A DNA stretch of 64,000 nucleotides, taken from NCBI RefSeq assembly GCF_017894385.1, contig NZ_CP059560.1, positions 4,410,501-4,474,500 on the forward strand. The letters run 5' to 3'. Positions 29,116-40,348 of this stretch are shown one piece after another. This DNA is from Aromatoleum petrolei (lineage in GTDB: Bacteria; Pseudomonadota; Gammaproteobacteria; Burkholderiales; Rhodocyclaceae). A model generated the notes under the pieces. It ran no database searches, was not told the origin of the DNA, and was given only the letters and a program-made list of their open reading frames with translations. The position numbers and the translations under genes were made by a program. Every line of letters begins with the position of its first letter. Position 1 is the first letter of the stretch.

Positions 29116-30057
29116 TCAGCGGTTCCCGCGCGTCTGCCGGTGCATGCGCATCAGCGTGCTCTTGCCGAAGAGGCTCTCGACGAGGTCGACCGCCAGCTCG
29201 GCGGTCATGTTGCGGTGGTCGAGCGCGGGGTTGAGTTCGACGATGTCGAGCGAGGCGAGCTGGTCGGTGTCGGCGATCATCTCCATGCACAACTCGGCTT
29301 CGCGGTAGGTCGGGCCGCCCCGCACGGTGGTGCCGACGCCCGGCGCGATGGTCGGGTCGAGGAAATCGACATCGAGGCTGACGTGCAGGTGTGTGTTCTC
29401 GTCCACGCCGGCGAGCGCCTGTTCCATCACCGCGCGCATGCCGACTTCGTCGATGTAGCGCATGTCGAACACTTCGACGCCGAGCTCGCACAGGAAACGC
29501 TTCTCGCCCTCATCGACGCTGCGGATGCCAATCTGACGGATTTCCGACGGGAGCATCGCGGGGATATTCCCACCGATGCGCGTCAGCACGTCCGGACCGT
29601 GACCGCACAGGCACGCGACGGGCATGCCGTGGATGTTGCCCGAAGGCGTCATCGTCGCGGTGTTGAGGTCGGCATGCGCGTCGAACCACAGCACGAGCAG
29701 CTTCTTGCCGACCGTGCGGCAGTGGCGCGCGACGGCGCTGATCGAGCCGATCGCGAGGCAGTGGTCGCCGCCGAGCATCACGGGCAGCCGGCCCGCACAC
29801 AGTTCTGCGTACACGGCGTCGTGCAGGATCTCGTTCCACTGCGCGACCTCATGCAGGTGACGGAATCCGTCGACTGCGGGGAGGTTGGGGTTGGCGGGGC
29901 CGGCGAGATCGCCGCAGTCGCGCACGTCGGCACCGAAGGCCGCAATTGCCGCACGGATGTCGGCCACCCGCAGGGCTTCGGGACCCATGCTGGCGCCGCG
30001 CGTGCCGGCGCCTACGTCGGTGGGTGCGCCGATCAGGCTAACGTTGAGATTCGTCAT
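29116..30057 (-). CDS. rocF: Arginase
   Basis: A 313-residue ureohydrolase that splits arginine into ornithine and urea. The two-manganese site is complete: GGDHCLAIG, DAHADLN and SLDVDFLDP. The length and the start LIGAPTDVGAGTRGASMGPEALR are those of true arginases rather than agmatinases. It is a single gene convergent with the TonB receptor, and no other arginine genes are adjacent. Confidence 0.93.
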   Translation of the reverse strand: MTNLNVSLIGAPTDVGAGTRGASMGPEALRVADIRAAIAAFGADVRDCGDLAGPANPNLPAVDGFRHLHEVAQWNEILHDAVYAELCAGRLPVMLGGDHCLAIGSISAVARHCRTVGKKLLVLWFDAHADLNTATMTPSGNIHGMPVACLCGHGPDVLTRIGGNIPAMLPSEIRQIGIRSVDEGEKRFLCELGVEVFDMRYIDEVGMRAVMEQALAGVDENTHLHVSLDVDFLDPTIAPGVGTTVRGGPTYREAELCMEMIADTDQLASLDIVELNPALDHRNMTAELAVDLVESLFGKSTLMRMHRQTRGNR

Positions 30058-30382
30058 GGTCTTGGTCTGCCCCGGGGCACGCGTCGTACGCTGCGGTTTA
30101 AGGATTGGGTTCGACCGGGCCCGGCGAGGAGTGGTTCGCCGGGCCCGGTCGTAGCGTCGCGGCCCTGGTCGATGCCGATTTGCAGGGACGAACTTTGAAG
30201 GATGCGGGCGTCAAACAGAATCAATAATTTTGTAGCGAATCGCCATCAATATGACGAAATGTCAGAGTTGATTGTCGATTCGATAAAATCGGGCATTTCT
30301 GCACTGCCAGCGAGGCCCGCGGCTCGGGTATAAAGGCGCCTCGGCCGTATGGCGTCGAGATGAATTGTATGGGAGCAGGTGA
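30058..30382. other. 325-bp spacer between arginase and the EamA transporter
   Basis: No gene is seen. The spacer holds a long perfect inverted repeat (30112-30151) and, at 30210-30300, an AT-rich stretch that probably contains the divergent promoters. No specific operator could be named. Confidence 0.5.
30112..30151. repeat. Perfect 16-bp inverted repeat with 8-base loop
   Basis: The arm CGACCGGGCCCGGCGA (30112-30127) is exactly complementary to 30136-30151. The stem is nearly all G/C and there is no T-tract on either side, so it is not an ordinary terminator. It lies in the 5' region of the arginase transcript. It may be a regulatory hairpin, a protein site, or a dispersed palindromic element. 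Confidence 0.75.
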
Positions 30383-31288
30383 ATGAAGCGCGCGCAGGCC
30401 AATGGCCTCCTGCTGGTGGCAGCACTGATCTGGGGGACGGCCTTCGTCGCCCAGCAGGCGGGCATGCGCGACGTAGGCCCGTTCACCTTCACCGGCGTGC
30501 GTTTCCTTTTCGGCGCGGTGGTGATCCTGCCGTTGGTCGCACGCGAGCTGCGCCGGCTCGGGCGGCGCGGCGTGTGGCTGGATGGTCGCGATTTCGCCGG
30601 CGGGTTGCTGCTGGGCGTGGTGCTGTTTCTCGGCGCGGCCTTCCAGCAGATCGGCATCGCCGGCACGACCGTGAGCAACGCCGGTTTTCTCACCGCCCTG
30701 TATGTGCCGCTGGTGCCGGTTGCCAGCGCGCTGCTGTTGCGCGAGCGGCTGCACTGGTCGGTGTGGCCGGCGAGTGTCGGTTGTCTCGGCGGCACTTTCC
30801 TGCTCGGCGGCGGCAGTCTTTCTGCACTGTCGACGGGCGATCTGTGGGTGATCGCGAGCGCGCTGTTTTGGGCCGCGCACGTGATGATGGTCGGTCGGGT
30901 CGCCGCGCGGCACGGGGCGCCGATCACGATCGCGTGCCTGCAGTTCGTGATGTGCGGCGTGCTGGGCATGGCGAGCGGATTTTACGCCGAGGTCGTCAGC
31001 CTCGACGCGCTGGAGCGCGTGCTGCCGTCGATCGCCTACGCGGGCATCCTCTCGGTCGGCCTGGGCTTCACGCTGCAGGTGGTCGCGCAGCGCCACACGC
31101 TTGCAGCGGATGCGGCGATCCTGCTGAGCTGCGAGACCTTGTTCGCAGCACTTGCTGCGCGCATCTTCATCGGCGAGGTGCTCACGCCGATGCAATTGCT
31201 GGGTGGCGGGCTGATCTTCGCGTGCGTGATGGCGATCCAATTGCTGCCGCTCGTCCGGGCGCGCAGCGAGGCGGTGCAGCCGGCCTGA
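30383..31288 (+). CDS. EamA/DMT-family transporter
   Basis: A 301-residue membrane protein with ten predicted helices in two EamA repeats (first near 5-140, second near 150-290). The start NGLLLVAALIWGTAFVAQQAGM is typical of RhaT/YdcZ-like exporters. The family moves amino acids and other metabolites, mostly outward; the substrate is not visible. The ATG at 30383 follows GGGAGCAGGTGA. Confidence 0.85.
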   Translation: MKRAQANGLLLVAALIWGTAFVAQQAGMRDVGPFTFTGVRFLFGAVVILPLVARELRRLGRRGVWLDGRDFAGGLLLGVVLFLGAAFQQIGIAGTTVSNAGFLTALYVPLVPVASALLLRERLHWSVWPASVGCLGGTFLLGGGSLSALSTGDLWVIASALFWAAHVMMVGRVAARHGAPITIACLQFVMCGVLGMASGFYAEVVSLDALERVLPSIAYAGILSVGLGFTLQVVAQRHTLAADAAILLSCETLFAALAARIFIGEVLTPMQLLGGGLIFACVMAIQLLPLVRARSEAVQPA

Positions 31289-31300
31289 TCCCGGGACGGC

Positions 31301-32923
31301 TCACGCCGCGTTCTCGAACAGCTCCGGCGGGATGTCCTCGGGGCACAGCTGGCCGGCCTCGTCGCCCATCAGGGCGAGCATGAGGCGGAGCTGGTTGCGC
31401 AGTTCGCGCAGGTTGCCGGGCCAGCGGTGGCGATGCAGCAGCGCGAGTGCGTCCGGGCAGACGTAGATCTGCCGCCCGCCGGCGGCTTCGCGCACGAAGT
31501 GGCGCACGAGCGCGTCGAAATCCTGGCGTTCGCGCAGGGGCGGCAGGCTGATGATCCGGCCGTCCGCAGCCTCGAAGGTGCGCAAGTCGAGCCGGCCCTC
31601 GCGGCGCAGCTCGACGAGCGGCCGCCTTGCGGCGCCGATCACGCGTGCGCGGCTGCCGTCGTGGGCGTCGAAGAGCCGAGCCTGCAGAGTTGTCGGCAGG
31701 GCGTCGATTTCCACGAGGAACAGGATGCCGTTGGCCGCCTGCGTCCAGGCGCGATCGAGTTCGGCTTCCGCCGCCTCGCCTTGCGGCAGGGTCGTGCAGT
31801 CGATGCCGAGCAGCGGCGCGTCGGCGGTCGGCCGGTGGTCTTCATGGAAAGCGCGCACGAGATGCGCCTTGCCGGTTCCCATCTCCCCTTCGATCAGCAG
31901 TGGCGTCCTTTCCGTCGCGCAGTTGCGCAGCGTATCGACGATGCGCGCCATGCGTTCGTCGCCGTGAGCGATCGCACCCAGACGTGAGTCGTCGCGGCGG
32001 GCGGTTCCGGCGCGGGTGTCCATGTCGGCGCGGCGTTGCGAACGCAGGTTGGCGCGCGCGATGAATGTGCGTCCCTTCAGGTCGTAGAGCGGGAAGGGCG
32101 TGTCGGGCGCCTGCGCCGCCAACGCGACGAGGCTGCCCCAAGGCGTCGCGAAGCAGGCTTCGCAGGTCGTCGCGGGATGCCGCGCGTCCAGTCCGAGCAT
32201 GCTGCGTCCCTTGCGATTGCTCGCGACGAGCCGGCCGCCTTCGTCGAATACGACGAGGGCGTGCAGGGGATCCGAGAGCGCATCGCGGCGTGTGTGGAAG
32301 TGCAGCGTGAGGAAACCGTCGTCCAGCGTTTCGAGCAGGCGATGCTCGATCAGCTCCGCCGTGGTGCGCAGCAGTGCTTCGGCATGGGTCAGGTTCTCGC
32401 GTGCGTCCGACGACACGTCGAGGATGCCGAGCATGCCACCGGTTGGGGCGAGGATGGGGGTGGCGACGCAGGTCAGGATGCGGTTGCGCGCGAGGTAATG
32501 CTGGTTGCCCTGAACGGTGACGACCGTGCCGGTGTGCAGCGCCGTGCCGATCGCGTTGGTGCCCATCACGGCCTCGCTCCAGTCGACGCCGGGCCGCAGC
32601 GCAACCCGGCTGGCGCGGTCGAGAAAGTCGGTGTGGCCCAGCGCGCTGAGGATCATGCCCTGGCGATCGGCCAGCAGCACCGTGGAGGACGGGCTGCCGA
32701 TCTGGCGGTACAGGCCTTCGATCATCGGGCGGGAGAAGGCGAGCAGGCGGTTGTTCGCCGCGATGCGGTCCGTGAGCTCTCCCGGCGCCAGCGCCGTGTC
32801 ATTGAGCGGTTCGTCCGGCCGCAGCCCGTGCTCGCGGCTGCGCTGCCACGATGCGATGAGCGATTCCGGCCGGGAGGTCGGGGGTGAAGCTTCCATCATG
32901 CGGTGCGATGAAGCATGAATCAT
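31301..32923 (-). CDS. Degenerate AcoR-like regulator lacking sigma-54 contact loop and HTH
   Basis: About 540 residues with the layout of AcoR: start ESLIASWQRSREHGL, GAF domain with SEAVMGTNAIGTALHTG, PAS-like segment, then an AAA+ domain. The AAA+ part is damaged. Walker A is GEMGTGKAH, Walker B reads GILFLVEID where active relatives have LFLDEIG, and about 16 residues including the whole GAFTGA loop are missing between EAELD and TQAANG. The protein ends after the AAA+ lid (CPEDIPPELFENAA) with no Fis-type helix-turn-helix. It therefore should neither remodel sigma-54 nor bind DNA in the usual way. It is divergent from exaC. ATG 32923 or the ATGs at 32899/32896 may be the start. Confidence 0.8.
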   Translation of the reverse strand: MIHASSHRMMEASPPTSRPESLIASWQRSREHGLRPDEPLNDTALAPGELTDRIAANNRLLAFSRPMIEGLYRQIGSPSSTVLLADRQGMILSALGHTDFLDRASRVALRPGVDWSEAVMGTNAIGTALHTGTVVTVQGNQHYLARNRILTCVATPILAPTGGMLGILDVSSDARENLTHAEALLRTTAELIEHRLLETLDDGFLTLHFHTRRDALSDPLHALVVFDEGGRLVASNRKGRSMLGLDARHPATTCEACFATPWGSLVALAAQAPDTPFPLYDLKGRTFIARANLRSQRRADMDTRAGTARRDDSRLGAIAHGDERMARIVDTLRNCATERTPLLIEGEMGTGKAHLVRAFHEDHRPTADAPLLGIDCTTLPQGEAAEAELDRAWTQAANGILFLVEIDALPTTLQARLFDAHDGSRARVIGAARRPLVELRREGRLDLRTFEAADGRIISLPPLRERQDFDALVRHFVREAAGGRQIYVCPDALALLHRHRWPGNLRELRNQLRLMLALMGDEAGQLCPEDIPPELFENAA

Positions 32924-32994
32924 TCCCCCTGATGTGGAACCCCTGCACCACGCGCGGCTATGCGGAGGCGAGGGCGTCGTCGAGTGGGCGCATC

Positions 32995-33030
32995 TGTCAC
33001 GCATTGGGACAGGTGTTGTCTTGTTGAGCA
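32995..33030. promoter_or_regulatory. Tandem activator sites upstream of exaC
   Basis: Two 17-base imperfect palindromes, TGTCACGCATTGGGACA (32995-33011) and TGTTGTCTTGTTGAGCA (33014-33030), are separated by 2 bases, so their centres are 19 bp apart. They lie about 115-150 bases upstream of the -24/-12 promoter of exaC, a normal enhancer distance for an AcoR-type activator. The same arrangement recurs at 35291 and 50590. Confidence 0.65.
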
Positions 33031-33143
33031 GCGGAGGACAGGGGCAGGTACGCACGTGAAGCGTCGCCAGAAATTCCGGTATTGATGCGCAAGTGTCTGT
33101 GCACAAAATGAAATCCGCTTTGGCCGTGAATATTCGACAGGAC

Positions 33144-33158
33144 TGGCACGGCCCCTGC
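33144..33158 (+). promoter_or_regulatory. Sigma-54 promoter of exaC
   Basis: TGGCACGGCCCCTGC has the -24 GG at 33145-33146 and the -12 GC at 33157-33158 with exactly 10 bases between, matching TGGCACG-N4-TTGC except for one base in the -12 box. It is 61 bases before the exaC start codon. Confidence 0.8.
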
Positions 33159-33218
33159 GGAAGGGATAGCGACGCGAGACAGCGTTCTGACCAACCAACA
33201 CTTCTGGAGACGAGTTCA

Positions 33219-34739
<1,521 letters not shown>

Positions 34740-34770
34740 GCGCGTTGCCAGGTACTCGCGCTCGGGTTCT

Positions 34771-34814
34771 AACGGGCGCGAGGCCGGTCGGGCGCATCCA
34801 AACGCCCGTTTTGC
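34771..34814 (+). terminator. Hairpin downstream of exaC
   Basis: An 8-bp stem AACGGGCG (34771-34778) pairs with CGCCCGTT (34803-34810) around a 24-base loop and is followed by a short T-rich stretch. A weak terminator compared with the next one. Confidence 0.45.
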
Positions 34815-34862
34815 TCATGTTGTTCTTCTCTCCCTCTCTTCCGTAAACAGCGGTCGAGATTC

Positions 34863-34892
34863 ACGGGCGGCCCAGGCCGCCCGTTTTTTTTT
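34863..34892 (+). terminator. Strong rho-independent terminator between exaC and the DUF779 gene
   Basis: ACGGGCGGCC (34863-34872) and its exact complement (34875-34884) form a 10-bp GC stem with a 2-base gap (in practice a 4-base loop) followed by eight or more T. It should stop most exaC transcripts before the next gene. Confidence 0.88.
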
Positions 34893-34921
34893 GCCGCGTC
34901 GCGGCGTGCAAGGAGTCAGTC

Positions 34922-35278
34922 ATGGTCCAGCGTGTCATCGCCACCGAAAGTGCCGAAGAACTCATCGCGCGTCTCATCGTGAAGCACGGCCCGGTGATGT
35001 TCCACCAGTCGGGCGGCTGCTGCGACGGCAGCGCGCCGATGTGTTATCTGCGCGCGGAGTTCCTGACCGGCCCCTCGGACGTCCTGCTCGGGGAAATCGG
35101 CGGCAGCCCCTTCTACATCAGCCGCGCGCAGTATGAGTACTGGAAGCACACCCAGTTGATCATCGACGTCGTCGACGGCCATGGCGGGATGTTCTCGCTG
35201 GAGGGCACAGAGGGCCTCGCCTTTTTTACGAGGTCACGGCTGTTCACCGACGAAGAACTGCGCGAGCTGCATCGCTGA
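34922..35278 (+). CDS. DUF779 protein, aldehyde dehydrogenase partner
   Basis: A 118-residue DUF779 family protein; the family nearly always sits beside ExaC/AldB aldehyde dehydrogenases. Seen: FHQSGGCCDGSAPMCY with three cysteines near residues 31-42, likely a metal or redox site, and ISRAQYEYWKHTQLIIDVVDG. Role unproven. GGAGTCAGTC precedes the ATG. A strong terminator separates it from exaC, so it depends on read-through or its own promoter. Confidence 0.88.
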   Translation: MVQRVIATESAEELIARLIVKHGPVMFHQSGGCCDGSAPMCYLRAEFLTGPSDVLLGEIGGSPFYISRAQYEYWKHTQLIIDVVDGHGGMFSLEGTEGLAFFTRSRLFTDEELRELHR

Positions 35279-35290
35279 TGCCGGCTGATG

Positions 35291-35326
35291 TGTTCCAATA
35301 TGGAGCAACTGTCACGCATTGGAGCG
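35291..35326. promoter_or_regulatory. Orphan tandem activator sites between convergent genes
   Basis: TGTTCCAATATGGAGCA (35291-35307) and TGTCACGCATTGGAGCG (35310-35326) repeat the 17-2-17 arrangement seen upstream of exaC; the second shares the 13 bases TGTCACGCATTGG with the exaC site. Here both flanking genes end, so no promoter is directly served. Confidence 0.6.
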
Positions 35327-35361
35327 TCTTGCCGCGCGACAATCTTCACAGGCCGGGCAGG

Positions 35362-37356
<1,995 letters not shown>

Positions 37357-37513
37357 CTCCTCCTCCTGACACTATTTTGTGTCTTGATGCGCTTCTCTCC
37401 GCCGCTAAGGAACAAGGCCCCCACGGCATGGCAAGTCCGTTCGATGATTATAGAGTGGTTTGGTAATCCTCTTCCAAACTCCCGAAGTACACGCGGCTTG
37501 TGCTTCCGATCGT

Positions 37514-38155
37514 TTAGATGACCCCCGCACGTACCGCGATCAAGACCAGTTCCGCGGCGTTCGATACATTCAGTTTCTGCTTGATGTGGTAGAGGTGTGT
37601 GCCCACAGTGCTCGAACTCAGACTGTGGCGTCTGGCGATTTCTCGCACGGAGGAGCCCCCAGCCAGTTCGAGAAATACGGCGAATTCGCGGTTGGTCAGG
37701 GCGTCGGCGGGATCTTCCGATCCGTCGTACTTGGACAGGGCAATCCGTGGCGCGAGTTCCTGATCGATATAGCGTTGTCCGCGGGCCACGACGGCGACCG
37801 CACGTCCGAGTTCCTGCGGATCTGCGCGTTTGGACAGATAACCGGTGGCGCCGGCCTTCAGCGCACGTGTGGGAATCTGAATGTCGTCGTGTGCTGACAG
37901 CATTAGCGTGCGGGCGTTCGGGAAATGCGAAAGCAAGCGCTCGAGTGCGCCTAGCCCGCCTATGCCGGGCATCCTGACATCCATGATGAGCACATCGGGG
38001 CGATGCTCGGAGTAGGCGACAAACGCCGCTTCCCCGCTCTCCGCCTCGGCGACGATTGTTGCGCCAAATCCTTCGAGCAGCATGCGAAAACCGGTTCGTA
38101 CCAGCGGGTGATCGTCGGCGAGGGCGAGTCGAAGATGCTCAAGTGTAGAGCGCAT
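37514..38155 (-). CDS. NarL/FixJ-type response regulator (AgmR/ErbR-like)
   Basis: A 213-residue regulator: receiver domain at 1-125 with acidic pair DD in LALADDHPLVRTG, phospho-acceptor Asp in VLIMDVRMPG and Lys in GYLSKRAD; LuxR-type helix-turn-helix at 150-210 (LTNREFAVFLELAGGSSVREIARRHSLSSSTV). Response regulators of this type control PQQ-ethanol oxidation in Pseudomonas, which fits the adjacent operon. No histidine kinase is encoded nearby. Confidence 0.9.
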   Translation of the reverse strand: MRSTLEHLRLALADDHPLVRTGFRMLLEGFGATIVAEAESGEAAFVAYSEHRPDVLIMDVRMPGIGGLGALERLLSHFPNARTLMLSAHDDIQIPTRALKAGATGYLSKRADPQELGRAVAVVARGQRYIDQELAPRIALSKYDGSEDPADALTNREFAVFLELAGGSSVREIARRHSLSSSTVGTHLYHIKQKLNVSNAAELVLIAVRAGVI

Positions 38156-38265
38156 CGCGAGTTTTCCTCCGAATGGTGGTGTAGGAGATTCCGCCGTCCG
38201 GGCCGTGCGATGTCACGCGCATGGCTCCGCCAGATCTCTGATGGACGTTCCGTCGATCCGGCTCG

Positions 38266-38299
38266 AAAAAAGCGATCGTGACGGCTGAGTCACGATCGC
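38266..38299 (-). terminator. Rho-independent terminator of the alcohol dehydrogenase operon
   Basis: On the minus strand a perfect 11-bp stem (GCGATCGTGAC and complement, 38272-38299) with a 6-base loop is followed by six T. It lies about 50 bases after the aldehyde dehydrogenase stop and ends the operon that begins near 43700. Confidence 0.92.
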
Positions 38300-38349
38300 A
38301 AGGAGAGGAGTCGAAGCGACTCCGTGGAGAGGGAGTGGGAGAGCGGGAG

Positions 38350-39789
38350 TTAGCCGTGCTGCATGTACACGACCTGCGTCTCCGTGTATTCGAGAAGTCC
38401 GTGCTTGCCGTCCGCTCCGCCGATGCCGGAATGCCGCCGGCCGGCGTGGAAGCCCTGCATCGCCTCGAAATGCTCGCGATTGACGTAGGTTTCGCCGAAC
38501 CGTAGTGAATTGCACGCCTGCATGGCCTTGTTCAGGTCGCGCGTGAAAATCGACGAAGTCAGGCCGTAGTCCGAGTCGTTGGCAAAGGCGATGGCTTCCT
38601 CGAGGTTATCGACGACCTGGATTGGCAGCACTGGCCCGAAAATCTCGTTGCGCATGATTTCCATATCGTGACGGCAGTTGACAATGACGGTGGGCAGGTA
38701 GTGGTAGCCTTGCTCGGTGGGGGCCACATTCCCGCCGAGGATCGTTTCCGCCCCTTCTTCGCGAGCTCTTTGCACCATGGCCGCAACCTTCTCCAGGCCC
38801 TGACGGTTGACCAGCGGCCCCATGTCAATCGAGGTGTCCGCGATCGGATCGCCGTAGCGCACCGCGGCCATGCGGGAAGTGACCTTGTCGATGAATTCGT
38901 TCGCCACCGCGCGCTCGACGTAGACGCGCTCTGCGCAGTTGCATACCTGGCCGGTGTTGATGACACGGGAGTCGCAGATCGCCTTGGCGGCGAGATCGAT
39001 GTCGGCGCCGCCCAGAACGATCGCAGGGGCCTTGCCGCCGAGTTCGAGATTGACGCGGGTGAGGTTCCGCGATGCGGCGGTCATGATGCGCTTGCCGGTT
39101 TCGACGCTGCCGGTGAAGCTCACGAGGCCCACTTGCGGGTTGTCGGTGAGTTTTGCTCCCACACTCGCGCCGCGCCCGCCCACGAGGTTGAAGACGCCGG
39201 CCGGCAAATCGGTTTCGTTCACCAGGCGCGCGAATTCGAAGGCATTGATCGGCGTTTCTTCGCTTGGTTTGATCACGATGGTGTTGCCCGTGAGCAGGGC
39301 GGGAGCCATCTTGCGTGCTATCAGGAAGAACGGGAAGTTCCAGGGCAAGATGCCGACGGTGACGCCAATCGGGCGGCGCATGAGAAAGATGCTCTCGCCC
39401 GGACGATCGCTGGGGATGATTTCGCCCTCGATCCGGCGTGCCCACTCGGCCATGTAGTCGATGTAGTCGGCGGTGAAGTCCACCTCGACGCGCGCCAGGC
39501 CGAGCACCTTGCCCTGTTCGCGGGTGATGGTCTCGGCTAGGCATTCCTTTTCGGAGCGCAGTTTGGCAGCGATCGCGCGCAGATGCTTCGCACGCTCGAT
39601 GGCAGGCAGCTTCTCCCATGCAGGCTGGGCGTGGCGCGCGGCTGCCACCGCGTCATCGACCTGATCGGGCGATGCTTCCGGAACGCAGGCGAGAAGTTCG
39701 TCTGTCGCGGGGTTGCGGACCTCGATGAGCTCCTGGGAACCGTTCTCGACGAAGCGTCCGTCGATGTAATTCTGGTAGATCTTGGTCAT
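38350..39789 (-). CDS. aldA: Lactaldehyde/glycolaldehyde-type aldehyde dehydrogenase
   Basis: A 479-residue NAD(P)-dependent aldehyde dehydrogenase most like AldA. The catalytic Cys is in NTGQVCNCAERVYVE, the base Glu in LELGGKAPAIV, the cofactor loop in FTGSVETGKRIM. Its C-terminus (YTETQVVYMQHG) is typical of AldA. As the last gene of the PQQ alcohol dehydrogenase operon it should remove the aldehyde formed in the periplasm after uptake. The substrate range cannot be read from sequence. Confidence 0.9.
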   Translation of the reverse strand: MTKIYQNYIDGRFVENGSQELIEVRNPATDELLACVPEASPDQVDDAVAAARHAQPAWEKLPAIERAKHLRAIAAKLRSEKECLAETITREQGKVLGLARVEVDFTADYIDYMAEWARRIEGEIIPSDRPGESIFLMRRPIGVTVGILPWNFPFFLIARKMAPALLTGNTIVIKPSEETPINAFEFARLVNETDLPAGVFNLVGGRGASVGAKLTDNPQVGLVSFTGSVETGKRIMTAASRNLTRVNLELGGKAPAIVLGGADIDLAAKAICDSRVINTGQVCNCAERVYVERAVANEFIDKVTSRMAAVRYGDPIADTSIDMGPLVNRQGLEKVAAMVQRAREEGAETILGGNVAPTEQGYHYLPTVIVNCRHDMEIMRNEIFGPVLPIQVVDNLEEAIAFANDSDYGLTSSIFTRDLNKAMQACNSLRFGETYVNREHFEAMQGFHAGRRHSGIGGADGKHGLLEYTETQVVYMQHG

Positions 39790-39814
39790 AATCCTTCTCC
39801 TTGCAGGGTGGGGG

Positions 39815-40282
39815 TCAGGTAGTCCGAGCGAGGCGTTTTCCGGCGAATTCGGAGGCGAAACCGAACGCGACGCCGGCGATCCAGGTCAGCACGATGAAGG
39901 CGATGCTGACATCGACCTTTCCGCCTGATCCGAAAAACGATGCGGCGCCGAGGAAGGCCGCGGGCGTGTAGGCCAGCGGGGCGATGTCGGCCATTGCGAC
40001 CAGCACGAAGGCCAGAATACCGACGAGGATCACGAGGGCAGTGATGTCACCGCCCAAGGTACCCACGAAGAACAGCGTGATTGCCGTGAGTCCGATGCCC
40101 GCCAAGCCGGCGGCGACCGACTTGAGGGCGCCTTCCGTGCCACCGCCGGCGGCGAAGAACGCGGCCCAGGCAACGAAGCCTATCCAAGGGTTGAAGTGGA
40201 AGTCCGGATTGCCGACGCTGAGGTATACCCATACGGCGACCAGCGCCGCGATGCTCGATGCGAGTGCGTGCAAAAGCTTCAT
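39815..40282 (-). CDS. DUF1097-like membrane protein
   Basis: A 155-residue protein with about five hydrophobic helices (HALASSIAALVAVWVYLS, FVAWAAFFAAGG, LAGIGLTAITLFFVG, LVILVGILAFVLVAMADI, FIVLTWIAGVAFGF). It matches the general look of DUF1097 inner-membrane proteins, sometimes annotated as transport-related. ATG 40282 was chosen over the upstream frame start because it begins at the first helix. Cotranscribed with the alcohol oxidation genes; it might move an alcohol, aldehyde or acid. Confidence 0.75.
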   Translation of the reverse strand: MKLLHALASSIAALVAVWVYLSVGNPDFHFNPWIGFVAWAAFFAAGGGTEGALKSVAAGLAGIGLTAITLFFVGTLGGDITALVILVGILAFVLVAMADIAPLAYTPAAFLGAASFFGSGGKVDVSIAFIVLTWIAGVAFGFASEFAGKRLARTT

Positions 40283-40348
40283 GTATTTCTCCCGAAGCGG
40301 GGTAAGGGGGCTCATCCGGCGCGACCGGCGGACGGGCGCGCCGGGCGC

